Assembly: GCF_021390435.2 (NCBI RefSeq)
Contig: NZ_JAJVCN010000002.1
Location: forward strand, 992,001 to 1,056,000
Source of the DNA: Kibdelosporangium philippinense
GTDB lineage: Bacteria > Actinomycetota > Actinomycetes > Mycobacteriales > Pseudonocardiaceae
DNA: 64,000 bases
Direction of reading: 5' to 3'
Made by a program: the position numbers and the translations under genes. The notes under the pieces were generated by a model, which saw nothing but the letters and a program-made list of their open reading frames with translations, had not been told where the DNA came from and made no database searches. Numbering within the stretch: position 1 is the stretch's first letter; every line of letters starts with the position of its first letter. Below are positions 49,437 through 60,900 of this stretch, piece after piece.

Positions 49437-50702
49437 CTAGGCCGCTAGTGCCGTCAACGCCGTGTGCACCATCACTCGGACACCCGTCAACAAAGCTCGC
49501 TCATCCAGCTGGAATGTTGGCTGGTGGAGGTCCCTCATCACTCCATCCCCAGGCCACACTCCGAGGCGGGCGAAGGAGCCCGGCACGTGCTCCAGGTACC
49601 AGCCGAAGTCCTCGCCACCGGAAGACTGCTTGGTCCCCGCGAGAGCATCCCCACCCAGCGCGGACTCGATGCCCGCACGCAGGATGGCCGTGCTTTCGCT
49701 GTCGTTGACCACCGGCGGCACACCACGGCGGTGGTGCAGCTCGTAACCAACACCCAGCGGCGCCACCAACGACTGCACGAGCCCTGCGACCAGGGGCTCC
49801 AGGTCCTCCCAGACCTCGTGGTCGCCGGTACGCAGGGTGCCGCGCAGCAGGCCTTCCTCAGGCACCGCGTTGGGTGCCTCACCAGCGTGCACGGCGCCCC
49901 AAACCAGCACAGTGCCGGAGCGAGGGTCGACACGCCGCGACAGCAGCGCGGGCAGGCCGGTGATGACCGTGCCCAGCGCGTGCACCAGGTCGGCGGTCAG
50001 GTGGGGACGGGAAGTGTGGCCGCCAGGTGACGTCAGCCGCAGCTCAAGCAGGTCCGTTGCGGAGGTGATGGCGCCAACGCGGGTACCGACCCGGCCGACC
50101 TCGACGCGCGGGTCGCAATGCAGCCCGAAGATCCGCTCGACGCCCTTCAACGCACCGGCTTCGATCATGTCCAAAGCGCCGCCGGGCATGACTTCCTCGG
50201 CCGGCTGGAAGACCAATCGGACACGGCCGGGCAACTCGGGCGCTGACGCCAGCGCGAGGCCCGCGGCCAGCAGGATCGTCGTGTGCGCGTCGTGTCCACA
50301 TGAATGCGCTACGCCGTCCACCCTGGACGCGAACGGCAGTCCAGTTGTCTCCTGCAAAGGCAAAGCGTCGATGTCGGCGCGCAGTGCGACACACCGGTCG
50401 CCGGTGCCGATGTCGCAGATCAACCCCGTTCCGGTTGGACCGATGATCGGCTGCAAACCGGCCGACGCCAGCATCGTGGCGAGCAGCTGGGTGGTCTGGA
50501 ACTCCTGCCTCGACAGCTCGGGATGCGCGTGGATGTGCCGGTACCAGGCGACGATGTCGCCGATACTGCCGGCAAGCCATCCGTCCAACCAGGACGGCCC
50601 TCGACCGGCTCCGATGTCATCCACAGTGGGCATACTGACGCCGGAGTCGGTCAGCAGCACGTCAGGATCGCCCTCCTGGGCGTGCGAGTCCAGAACAGTC
50701 AT
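49437..50702 (-). CDS. M20 family amidohydrolase (AmiB1-like)
   Basis: A 421-residue zinc-dependent peptidase/aminoacylase of the M20D family. Metal-binding motifs: GDRCVALRADIDALPLQE, the SCGHDAHTT histidines, and the PAEEVMPGG glutamates. The lid/dimerisation domain follows (LRLTSPGGHTSRP) and the final metal His is in HQPTFQLDE. It hydrolyses N-acyl or amide bonds of amino-acid derivatives; the substrate is unknown. GGAGG precedes the ATG. It occupies the position of amiB1 in mycobacteria, between the cyclotransferase and downstream purine genes. The 230-bp gap upstream contains nothing I can identify beyond its promoter. Confidence 0.88.
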   Translation of the reverse strand: MTVLDSHAQEGDPDVLLTDSGVSMPTVDDIGAGRGPSWLDGWLAGSIGDIVAWYRHIHAHPELSRQEFQTTQLLATMLASAGLQPIIGPTGTGLICDIGTGDRCVALRADIDALPLQETTGLPFASRVDGVAHSCGHDAHTTILLAAGLALASAPELPGRVRLVFQPAEEVMPGGALDMIEAGALKGVERIFGLHCDPRVEVGRVGTRVGAITSATDLLELRLTSPGGHTSRPHLTADLVHALGTVITGLPALLSRRVDPRSGTVLVWGAVHAGEAPNAVPEEGLLRGTLRTGDHEVWEDLEPLVAGLVQSLVAPLGVGYELHHRRGVPPVVNDSESTAILRAGIESALGGDALAGTKQSSGGEDFGWYLEHVPGSFARLGVWPGDGVMRDLHQPTFQLDERALLTGVRVMVHTALTALAA

Positions 50703-50932
50703 GCCGCACCTCCGCGGCAGCACCACGGAACAAACCAATGAACCAGTGGTACCGGGGTCGAGCTTCAGGTTCTTGAGTGAACATCGTGCACGGTCGGCGC
50801 AACATAAGTGTCACTCGCCACCATCCTGCACCATCGTGCTTACGCACGAGTGATGTACCAGATGATCAAACCGGCCGCCGGTAGCGCGGCTGCGCCAAAC
50901 GGTTGACCGGGTTCAGTCCAGGTGAATCGAGA

Positions 50933-51202
50933 TCACCCAGCGTTCTTCTTGGCCCGTTTACGCCTGGCGCGGTGGCCAAGGATCACGATACCGAGCAGCA
51001 GTGCGGCGGCGATTCCGATCACCAAACGCTGCCGCTGGCTGGCTTGCTCCTCCTCGGTCGGCTGAGGAGCGATGGACGGCCCGGCTGGCGCGGTGGCGGT
51101 CTGCTGGGCGTACGGAGCGAGGTCCGCAGGTGCGGCCGTTGCTGCCCCAACGGGCAGAGAAAACAGCACAACGAGCACACAAGCGGCCACAGCTCGCATC
51201 AT
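50933..51202 (-). CDS. Small secreted/membrane-anchored protein
   Basis: An 89-residue protein of unknown function. The N-terminal signal peptide (MRAVAACVLVVLFSLPVGA, ending TAAPA) is followed by a Gln/Pro-rich stretch of ~35 residues, then a transmembrane helix (LVIGIAAALLLGIVILG) and a strongly basic tail (HRARRKRAKKNAG). This type I topology leaves only a short segment outside. It starts 10 bp after the meaB stop and is probably the last gene of the mutA-mutB-meaB operon, although its role there is unknown. Confidence 0.65.
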   Translation of the reverse strand: MMRAVAACVLVVLFSLPVGAATAAPADLAPYAQQTATAPAGPSIAPQPTEEEQASQRQRLVIGIAAALLLGIVILGHRARRKRAKKNAG

Positions 51203-51211
51203 TGTTTGAGG

Positions 51212-52172
51212 TTATCGCAAACCGAAGGCTTTCAGGATCCGCTCGGCGGCCATCGTGGGGGTCAACCGCCCATCTCTAACGTCTCGTTCCAGCTCAGGCG
51301 CGATGGACCGGACTTCGGCGTGGTCACGCAATCGGGTCATCAGCGTGTCGCGGACCATCGCCCAGGTCCAGTCGACCTGCTGCTGACGGCGTTTGTCGGC
51401 GAGCGCACCGGCCTCGTCCAGCGTCTGGTGGTGCCGGTTGACCTCGTTCCACAGCTCGTCGAGCCCGGCGCCGGTCAGTCCGCTGCACGTCAGCACGGGC
51501 GGCGTCCACAGCTCGTCACCGCTGCGCAGCAACCGCATGGCGCTGGAGAGCTCACGAGCGGCGCGTCGCGCTTCCTTTTCATGATCACCATCTGCCTTGT
51601 TCACCGCGACCACGTCCGCCAGCTCGAGCACGCCCTTCTTGATGCCCTGCAGCTGGTCACCGGTCCGCGCCAAGGTCAGGAACAGGAAGCAGTCGACCAT
51701 CCCGGCAACGGTGATCTCGGACTGCCCGACGCCGACGGTCTCGACGAGCACGATGTCGTAGCCCGCCGCCTCCATCAGCACGATCGTCTCGCGCGTAGCC
51801 CGCGCGACGCCCCCGAGCGTGCCGGACGTCGGCGACGGCCGGATGAACGCGTTCGGGTCGACCGCGAGCCGGGCCATCCGGGTCTTGTCGCCGAGGATGC
51901 TGCCGCCGGTCCGGCTGGACGACGGGTCCACCGCGAGCACGGCCACGCGATGCCCGGCAGAAGTCAACTGGGTGCCGAGCATGTCGATGAATGTCGACTT
52001 GCCGACTCCGGGCACGCCGGTGATGCCGACCCGGTGCGCGCCACCCGCGTGCGGCAGCAGCTCGACCAGCATTTCCTGGGCCTGCTGGCGGTGGTCGGCC
52101 CGGGTGGACTCGACGAGCGTGATCGCCCTCGACAGGACGGCCCGCTCACCGGCCAGCACGCCGCGGACGAAG

Positions 52173-52180
<8 letters not shown>
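51212..52180 (-). CDS. meaB: Methylmalonyl-CoA mutase-protecting GTPase MeaB
   Basis: A 322-residue G3E-family P-loop GTPase. Walker A is GVPGVGKST (near residue 58). The switch I region is ILGDKTRMARLAVD, the switch II region is VLVETVGVGQSE and the base-recognition motif is NKAD. MeaB gates adenosylcobalamin loading and rescues inactivated methylmalonyl-CoA mutase. It overlaps mutB by 8 bp, so it is translated with it. The C-terminal dimerisation arm (ERDVRDGRLTPTMAAERIL) is complete. Confidence 0.95.
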
Positions 52181-54346
<2,166 letters not shown>

Positions 54347-54350
<4 letters not shown>

Positions 54351-56188
54351 GCTCCCACTCCCAACGTCTTCAGGGTATCCCGCAGCACGGCCAGCACGTC
54401 ACAGCCGACGTGCACGTATCCGTCGACGTCCGCGTAGTCGCCCTTGCCCGCGAGCAGGATTTTGACCGCTCCGGCGGCACGCAACGCCTGCACGACATCG
54501 GGTACGCGTTGCTCGTAAAGCTTGTCGGAGCCGCAAATGCACGCGATCCGCGCGCCGCTCGCGGTGAATGCCCTGGCAACCTCGTCCGCAGTGGCCGTCG
54601 CACCCGCGTTCGGCGTCTCGATTCCGCCTGCCTGGAACAGGTTTGCCGCGAACGTCGCCCGTACGGTGTGCGCGGCGATCGGGCCGAGCGTGGCGAGGAA
54701 GACCTTCGGGCGTTCCGGCTGCGCGTCGGCGAGGTCACGCAGTTCTTCGTACGCCTCGGCCAGCCGGACCTGCGGCAACCCACCCGATGGGACGGCTGGT
54801 GCGGGCTCGCGGACCGGAAGTTTCTTGTTCAGATTGGGGAATTCGCTCACGCCGGTGAGCGGATCCTTGCGGCGCGCCAGGTTCTTCGACCGCTTCGCCC
54901 ACGTCTCGCCGAGCTTTTCCTCGACCAGACCCGAATCCAAAGCGGCCACGAGCCCGCCCGCGGCCTCAATGGACTGGAAGAACGCCCATCCGGCGCCGGC
55001 CAGGTCGTCGGTCAGCCGTTCGACGTAGTACGAGCCGCCTGCCGGGTCGATCACTCCGGCCACTTTGGACTCTTCGAGCAGCACCGCGTGGGTGTTGCGG
55101 GCGATCCGCCGCGCGAAGTCGTCCGGCAGGCCGATCGCGTGGTCGAACGGCAGCACAGTCACGGCGTCCGCGCCGCCAACACCGGCGCTGAAGCACGCCA
55201 GGGTGGTCCGGAGCATGTTCACCCAGGGATCATGGCGAGTCATCATCACCGGCGAGGTGACCGCGTGCTGGCGCTGCGGCACGGTCGGCGCGCCGGAAAC
55301 CTCCAGCACACGGGCCCACAAGCGCCGCGCCGCCCGGAACTTCGCGATCGTGCTGAACTGGTCAGCGGTGGCCGAATACCGGAACTCCAGCTGGTTGGCG
55401 GCCTGTTCGACGGTCAGGCCAGCGTCAGTCAACGCACGCAGATAAGCCACGCCGGTCGCGATGGACAGCCCGAGTTCCTGCGCGTCCGAGCCGCCTGCCT
55501 GGTGATACGGCAGCGCGTCGGCCACAAGGGTGCGGAGCGCTGGGTACTCGTCGGACATCCGTACGGCCAATTGGATCGCGCCATCGAAGTCCTGTGTGGA
55601 GCCAGTCCGCGCGCGCAGGCCGAGCGGGTCCGCGCCGAGGTTGCCGCCGACCTCGCTGGCCGGGATCGCCTTGTCCGAATGCACGCTGAGCAGGGCATCC
55701 GCCGCCGCCAGGAAGTCGGCGCCCGGGTCGAGCACGACCGGCGCCAGGTCGACGTAGACCTCGTCGAGCACATCTTCAAGGGCCGCGATCGGCAGGCCTG
55801 CCGAGCCGACGGCCAGCCAAAGCGAGGTCACGCCGTGTTCGAGGTCGACGAGGATCGCCTTCTTCGCGGCCGCTGGATCAGTGAAGACGTGCCGTTGCCG
55901 GACGTCCCAGCCGGTCGCGATCGCGCCCTCGGGCTTGCTGCCGCGAACAAACGGCGGCAATCCCGGCATGCCTGCCGCTTCTGGGGCGTCATCACGGGTA
56001 TACAGCGGTTGGACGAGGATGTCGTCGTAGGTCTTCGTCGCGATCTTCCCGGCAGCGTCGCCGTCGAAGTCGGCGGGAACTCGTCCCGACTTGCGCAGCA
56101 CGCCCGCGATCAGGTCCACCCACTGCGCACGCTGGGGCGTTGGGAACTGCGCGGCGAGGACGAACTCCGGCTCGTGCGCCTGACTCAT
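54347..56188 (-). CDS. mutA: Methylmalonyl-CoA mutase small subunit
   Basis: A 613-residue paralogue of MutB with a non-catalytic barrel and a degenerate B12 domain lacking the DxHxxG histidine (the corresponding region reads ATLGPIAAHTVRATFAAN). It starts MSQAHEPEFVLAAQFPTP. The longer frame upstream is not supported by a ribosome binding site. It is needed to stabilise the heterodimer. First gene of mutA-mutB-meaB. Divergent from the Ser/Thr kinase, with 81 bp between starts. Confidence 0.93.
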
Positions 56189-56269
56189 ACCTTGGGATGC
56201 TAGTGAAGCGTTCCGAGGCGAAACTGTGACTCGGACCATCTCAGGGGCGTAGACAGGGGTAACGGCAGA

Positions 56270-57985
56270 ATGGGGGACATGGTGTCCGAGGCCGAGGTGG
56301 AGCAGGCAACGCGTGTGATCGCGGGCCGCTATCGCCTGGTCAGCGTGATCGGACACGGCTCGATGGGCACGGTGTGGCGTGCCTACGATGAATTCCTGCA
56401 CCGGCCGGTCGCGGTCAAGGAGATCCGGCTACCGCCGGGTATGCCCCAGGGGCAGGCCGATGAAGTGCGTGAACGGACGTTACGAGAGGCGCGCGCGATC
56501 GGCGTGTTGTCGCATCCGAACGTCGTCACGCTGCACGACATCGCGCACGAGAACGGCGACCCATACGTCGTGATGGAGCTCGTGCCGGGCAGCAGCCTGG
56601 CGCACTTACTGCGCTCGCAAGGCCCGTTGGACACAACGCAGGCCGCGGCGGTCGCGGACGCCGTCGCCGCCGCGCTGCAGGCGGCTCACCAGGCGGGGAT
56701 CACGCACCGTGACGTGAAACCGGCGAACGTCCTGATCGCCACGGACGGCCGCATCAAGCTCGCCGACTTCGGCATCGCGCACAACATCTCCGAGAACACC
56801 CTCACCAAGACCGGCATCACGCTCGGTTCGCCCGCGTACATCGCCCCCGAGGTGGCGTCCGGTAGCGAGGTGACCAACAACGCGGACCTGTGGAGCCTCG
56901 GCGCGACACTGTTCGCGACCATCGAGGGGCACGCGCCGTACGACCCCGAGGGCGACGTGATCGCCACGTTGCTCGAGGTCGTCAACGGAGATGTGCCGAA
57001 GCCCAGCAACACCGGTCCGATGGCCAAGGTCGTCAGCAGCCTGATGATCAAGGAGCCGACCGACCGGATGACGCTGGCCGAGGTGCGCAGGCGGATGTAC
57101 GGCCTGCTGCCGGAGCCCGGCACGTCGCCGTTCACGCTGGAGGACATCACTGAGGCCGAGAGCTTCATCCCCGCGCCCAAGCAGCCGGAACCCGAACCGG
57201 TCGTCGAGCCGGAAGTCGATTCCACTGGGCCTTCGCTTGCGGACGATCCCGGTCCGCTGCCGTTCGCACCCTCACAACCGATGCTGGAGTTGGATGCCGA
57301 GCCGACGGCACGGATCCGGCGGGGCGTCCCGCGTTCGCTGATCTACGCCGCCGCTGTCCTGCTGTTCTTGGCGGCCGCGGGCGGCGGGTTCGCCGCGACC
57401 CGGTATGCGGGCGGAAAGTCTTTGCTGCCAACCCAACCGACCGTCATCCAGCAACCCGTCGTGCAGCCGCCCGAGGCAACACCGCCGGGTGAATTCGCGG
57501 TCCGCAATGGTGACGCGGCGACGTTGAAGGGCACCAAGGGCGGCGGGTTCTCCATCAAGGTCCCGCCCGGCTGGGACACGTTCGTCGAGGAACGGCAGCC
57601 GAAGAACCTGCCGGTCAGCACGCGCGTGCACTACGTCTCACCGGACGGCAAGTACGAGCTGACCATTGAGCGGTTCCCGGACTTCTATCCCAGCCGCAAG
57701 ATCAACCAGTTCAAGGACTCCGTGCAGAGCACGTGGCCGAGGGACGCCTTCGTGGCGAGCGACCCGCTGATTCTGCAGTACACCAACAGCTTCGAGTCCG
57801 GTCAGTACTGGAAGTACAACACGGTCGACGCCGGGGTGTTGCGGCGCACGACCTACAGCAACCTGATGCCGATGAACGACGCGGATCTCTGGGTGGTCAG
57901 CCTGACGGTGCCGACCGTGGAGGAAGACACCGGCAAGGGCGCGCTGTTCGACAAGATCGCGCCGTCATTCACCCTCACGCCCTAG
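56270..57985 (+). CDS. Membrane Ser/Thr protein kinase (PknB-like)
   Basis: A 571-residue Hanks-type kinase. The kinase domain (residues ~18-275) is complete: Gly-loop IGHGSMGTVW, lysine in VAVKEIR, catalytic HRDVKPAN, DFGIAH and the activation-segment APE equivalent (SPAYIAPEV). A Pro/Glu-rich juxtamembrane region (PKQPEPEPVVEPEVD) leads to one transmembrane helix (~residues 362-380). The outer domain (~residues 400-571) is unlike PASTA repeats: two-stranded pieces such as GGFSIKVPPGWDTFVEERQ resemble a lipoprotein-type sensor fold. It probably senses an envelope signal. Its 3' end overlaps the convergent MerR gene by 21 bp. Confidence 0.88.
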   Translation: MGDMVSEAEVEQATRVIAGRYRLVSVIGHGSMGTVWRAYDEFLHRPVAVKEIRLPPGMPQGQADEVRERTLREARAIGVLSHPNVVTLHDIAHENGDPYVVMELVPGSSLAHLLRSQGPLDTTQAAAVADAVAAALQAAHQAGITHRDVKPANVLIATDGRIKLADFGIAHNISENTLTKTGITLGSPAYIAPEVASGSEVTNNADLWSLGATLFATIEGHAPYDPEGDVIATLLEVVNGDVPKPSNTGPMAKVVSSLMIKEPTDRMTLAEVRRRMYGLLPEPGTSPFTLEDITEAESFIPAPKQPEPEPVVEPEVDSTGPSLADDPGPLPFAPSQPMLELDAEPTARIRRGVPRSLIYAAAVLLFLAAAGGGFAATRYAGGKSLLPTQPTVIQQPVVQPPEATPPGEFAVRNGDAATLKGTKGGGFSIKVPPGWDTFVEERQPKNLPVSTRVHYVSPDGKYELTIERFPDFYPSRKINQFKDSVQSTWPRDAFVASDPLILQYTNSFESGQYWKYNTVDAGVLRRTTYSNLMPMNDADLWVVSLTVPTVEEDTGKGALFDKIAPSFTLTP

Positions 57986-58624
57986 CACCTTGTATTCGTC
58001 CGGCACGCCAAGGGCATGAGCCGTGGCGTGCTGGTGCGCGAGCCTGCGCAGGGCGCCGAAAATGGCGTCGCCGAGCACGGTTCCGATGACCACGCCTTCG
58101 ATGGTGTCTTCGAGGCCACGGCCCCTGGTGACCGCGTTCACGTCGTACTCGGCGATCTTCTCCGCCGCGGGCGCGTAGCGCTCCAGCATCGCGGTGAGGT
58201 CTTCGCGGCCGAGTTCGTAGAGCGACGCCACCGCGGCGATCAAGGTCGTCGCGGGTGGACTCTCGATGTTGGAGCGCCAGCCGCGGTCGAGCACGAGCTT
58301 TGCCACGCGTTCGCGGGCCGTCTCCCAGTACTCACTGCCCGTGCCGCCGCTTGGCGGCTCGATGCTGTGCTGGACCGTGCCGAGGATCTCGAAGGGGATC
58401 TCGGGTGAGTCGACCGCGTCGAGCACGTCCCTGACCTTGGCGATCGGCAGGCCGCCGACCTCGGCCAACGCCCTGATCATGCGCAGCCTGCGGATGTGTG
58501 TCTCGTCGTAGATGGCCTGGTTGGGGCTGGTCCGCTCGCCGGGCTGGAGCAGGCCCTCACGCAGGTAGTACTTGATCGTCGGCACCGGCACACCGGTCCG
58601 GCGGCTCAGCTCGGCCATCCGCAT
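57965..58624 (-). CDS. MerR family regulator of the adjacent membrane-protein genes
   Basis: A 219-residue MerR protein, longer than usual. The DNA-binding domain starts MRMAELSRRTGVPVPTIKYYLREGLL; the C-terminal ~130 residues are helical (ESPPATTLIAAVASLYELGRED; EDTIEGVVIGTVLGDAIFGALRRLA), resembling a TipA/other ligand domain without clear match. TTGGAG precedes the ATG at 58624. Its end overlaps the kinase gene by 21 bp. It is divergent from a membrane-protein/ABA4-like pair, with strong palindromes between them, so local control is likely. The inducer is unknown. Confidence 0.82.
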   Translation of the reverse strand: MRMAELSRRTGVPVPTIKYYLREGLLQPGERTSPNQAIYDETHIRRLRMIRALAEVGGLPIAKVRDVLDAVDSPEIPFEILGTVQHSIEPPSGGTGSEYWETARERVAKLVLDRGWRSNIESPPATTLIAAVASLYELGREDLTAMLERYAPAAEKIAEYDVNAVTRGRGLEDTIEGVVIGTVLGDAIFGALRRLAHQHATAHALGVPDEYKVLGREGE

Positions 58625-58663
58625 CCGTGACTCCAAGGGGCTTGCTTAGAACGCCTTCAGGAT

Positions 58664-58702
58664 GGATAGTGTACTTATCGATAACAGATAGTTTCACTAT
58701 CC
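58664..58702. promoter_or_regulatory. Nested palindromes between MerR and membrane-protein genes
   Basis: GGATAGTG (58664-58671) and CACTATCC (58695-58702) are exact inverted repeats. Within them TTATCGATAA (58675-58684) is a perfect palindrome. They occupy the promoter area of both divergent genes and are the likely MerR operator. The region is unusually AT-rich for this genome. Confidence 0.6.
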
Positions 58703-58724
58703 ACATCAGCCGAGGGGGCTGCAG

Positions 58725-59660
58725 ATGTCGGTAAGACAAGAAATCCGCACGTGGAATCGACCTTTACTCGTGCTCGCCGGACTGGCGCTGGTGCAGTTGG
58801 TGCTGTCAGTCGGTGGGCTGCTGTTCGACGACCGAGTCCTGATCGGCGACCCGATCTGGCTCAAACCCTTCAAGTTCGCCGTGTCGATCGCGGTGTACGC
58901 CGCCACCCTTGCCTGGATGGTTTCCCTGCTGCACAAGGGAAAACGCGTCGCGTGGTGGATGGCGATGATCACAACCGTGGCAATGGTGATCGAGATGATC
59001 GCACTGGTCCTGCAGACCGTCCGTGGCGTGCCGAGCCACTTCAACGCCGCACCGGGGTTCGACTCGATGGTCTTCTCGATCATGGGCAACGCGATCGTGG
59101 TGCTGTGGGTTGCCAACCTCGTGGTCGCGATTCTGTTGATGCGCCAACGAGTCCTCGACGCGCCGATGGCCTGGGCGATCCGGCTCGGCGTCGTGCTCGC
59201 GTTGATCGGTATGGCGGTCGCGTTCTTCATGACCCCGCCCACCCCTGAGCAAATGGCATTGCTGCGCCAGGACATCGACCCGGCGATGATCGGCGGCCAC
59301 TCGGTCGGTGTCGTTGACGGCGGACCGGGCATGCCGATCACCGGCTGGAGCACGGTCGGCGGCGACCTGCGAATCCCGCACTTCTTCGGAATCCACGCCA
59401 TGCAGACACTTCCGTTGCTGGCTTTGTTCCTGCGCAGGCGGTTCGAGTCCGTGGAGATCCGCACGCGGCTTGTGCTGATCGGCGGAATCTTCTACGCGGG
59501 CGTGCTGGGTCTCGTGCTGTGGCAGGCCTTGCGCGGGCAGTCGCTGATCGCCCCGGACAGCCTGACGTTGGGTGTGCTCGGCGTTTTGGTTGTCGGCAGC
59601 GCGGGCGCGTGGGCGACCGCGGTCCGCTCGAAGGTCTCGAAAAGCAAGGCCTTGGTCTGA
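58725..59660 (+). CDS. Multi-pass membrane protein
   Basis: A 311-residue integral membrane protein with about seven hydrophobic helices (for example LLVLAGLALVQLVLSVGGLLF, FAVSIAVYAATLAWMVSLL, MAMITTVAMVIEMIALVLQ). A long loop between helices 5 and 6 has Gly/His-rich segments (GGHSVGVVDGGPGMP, LRIPHFFGIHAMQTLP), where histidines could face a ligand. I do not recognise the family with certainty. Function unknown. ATG start. It overlaps the ABA4-like gene (TGATG), so the two are coupled; both are probably under the divergent MerR regulator. Confidence 0.75.
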   Translation: MSVRQEIRTWNRPLLVLAGLALVQLVLSVGGLLFDDRVLIGDPIWLKPFKFAVSIAVYAATLAWMVSLLHKGKRVAWWMAMITTVAMVIEMIALVLQTVRGVPSHFNAAPGFDSMVFSIMGNAIVVLWVANLVVAILLMRQRVLDAPMAWAIRLGVVLALIGMAVAFFMTPPTPEQMALLRQDIDPAMIGGHSVGVVDGGPGMPITGWSTVGGDLRIPHFFGIHAMQTLPLLALFLRRRFESVEIRTRLVLIGGIFYAGVLGLVLWQALRGQSLIAPDSLTLGVLGVLVVGSAGAWATAVRSKVSKSKALV

Positions 59661-60100
59661 TGTCGTTCCTGTTCCAGCTCAGCTTCTACCTGGCCGCGCC
59701 GTTCTGGGCGTTGATGATCGTCGCGCCAGGGTGGTCGTGGACCCGCCGGATCGTCGGCTCGCCGCTGATCGTCGCGCCGATCGCGCTGCTCTACCTGGTG
59801 ATCGCGATCCCACGGCTCGGCGACCTGCTGCCGCTGGTGACCGGGCCGACGTTGACCGGACTGCAGGACGCGATGGCCGACGGCGCCGCCGCGACGCTGG
59901 TGTGGGCGCACATCATCGCGTTCGACCTGTTCGTCGGCCGCTGGATGTACCTCGAGGCGCGCGGGCGGATCCATCCGCTCGTGATGGCGCCGGCACTCGT
60001 GGTGACGATCCTGTTCGCGCCCATCGGGTTCCTGGTGTTCGCCGCCGTGCGTAAGTCGACAAAGGAACGGTTGCCGGTTGACGTAGGCTCCGGCGAGTGA
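59660..60100 (+). CDS. ABA4-like membrane protein (DUF4281)
   Basis: A 146-residue four-helix membrane protein. The signature WAHIIAFDLFVGRWMYLEARGR (given here in part: WAHIIAFDLF and GRWMYLEARGR) matches the family of the plant carotenoid protein ABA4. In plants ABA4 acts in neoxanthin formation; bacterial members are uncharacterised. Its ATG overlaps the previous stop and its own end overlaps the phosphorylase start (GTGA). It is therefore translated in line between a MerR-regulated membrane protein and a purine-salvage gene. Confidence 0.8.
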   Translation: MSFLFQLSFYLAAPFWALMIVAPGWSWTRRIVGSPLIVAPIALLYLVIAIPRLGDLLPLVTGPTLTGLQDAMADGAAATLVWAHIIAFDLFVGRWMYLEARGRIHPLVMAPALVVTILFAPIGFLVFAAVRKSTKERLPVDVGSGE

Positions 60101-60900
60101 CCGGTACTCAGCAAGACCCACAGATCCTGGCGAAGTCGGCGGCCACCGCGTTGGCCGAGCGGACCGGCTGCGCGACGCACGACATCGCCGTGGTGCTCGG
60201 CTCGGGCTGGCGGCCAGCGGCCGACGAGATCGGCACCGGGGTCGAGGTGCCAGTGGGCGATCTGCCCGGTTTCCTCCCCCCGGTGGTCTCCGGGCACGGC
60301 GCGACCGTCCGGTCGGTCGAGGTCGGCGACAAGCGCGTCCTGCTGATGCTCGGCCGGACCCACCGCTACGAAGGCCACCCGGTCCAGCAGGTCGTGCACG
60401 GCGTACGCACCGCGGCCGCGGCCGGTTGCCAGACGATCGTGCTGACCAACGCGGCCGGCGGGATCCGTGAGGGCTACTGGGTCGGGCAACCGGTCCTGAT
60501 CAGCGACCACCTGAACCTGACGGCCACGTCACCGTTGGTCGGCGCGGAGTTCGTCGACCTGACGGACCTGTACTCGTCGCGCCTGCGTGACGTGGCCCGT
60601 GGGATCGACGCGTCGCTGCAGGAAGGCGTGTACGCGGGGCTGCCGGGGCCGCACTTCGAGACCCCGGCGGAGATCCGGATGCTCCGGACGATCGGCGCTG
60701 ACCTTGTCGGTATGTCGACCGTGCTTGAGGCAATCGCCGGGCGCGCGGCCGGGATGGAGGTGTTCGGCCTGTCGATGGTGACCAACCTGGCGGCCGGGCT
60801 GACCGGCGAGCCGCTGAACCACCTCGAAGTGCTCGAAGCCGGCCGGAAGGCCGCGACCAGCATGGGCAAGCTGTTGCGCGAGTTGGTGGTCCGGGCGTGA
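60097..60900 (+). CDS. deoD: Purine nucleoside phosphorylase (trimeric type)
   Basis: A 267-residue salvage enzyme: purine (deoxy)ribonucleoside + phosphate to base + (deoxy)ribose-1-phosphate. Phosphate-binding serine is in VVLGSGWRP, base/ribose contacts are in GRTHRYEG, TNAAGG and VYAGLPGPHFETPAEIRML, and the C-terminal VTNLAAGL segment has the conserved Asn that binds guanine/hypoxanthine. GTG start overlapping the ABA4-like gene by 4 bp; its stop overlaps pmmB by 4 bp. In mycobacteria the same pair (phosphorylase, pmmB) is conserved. Confidence 0.93.
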   Translation: MTGTQQDPQILAKSAATALAERTGCATHDIAVVLGSGWRPAADEIGTGVEVPVGDLPGFLPPVVSGHGATVRSVEVGDKRVLLMLGRTHRYEGHPVQQVVHGVRTAAAAGCQTIVLTNAAGGIREGYWVGQPVLISDHLNLTATSPLVGAEFVDLTDLYSSRLRDVARGIDASLQEGVYAGLPGPHFETPAEIRMLRTIGADLVGMSTVLEAIAGRAAGMEVFGLSMVTNLAAGLTGEPLNHLEVLEAGRKAATSMGKLLRELVVRA

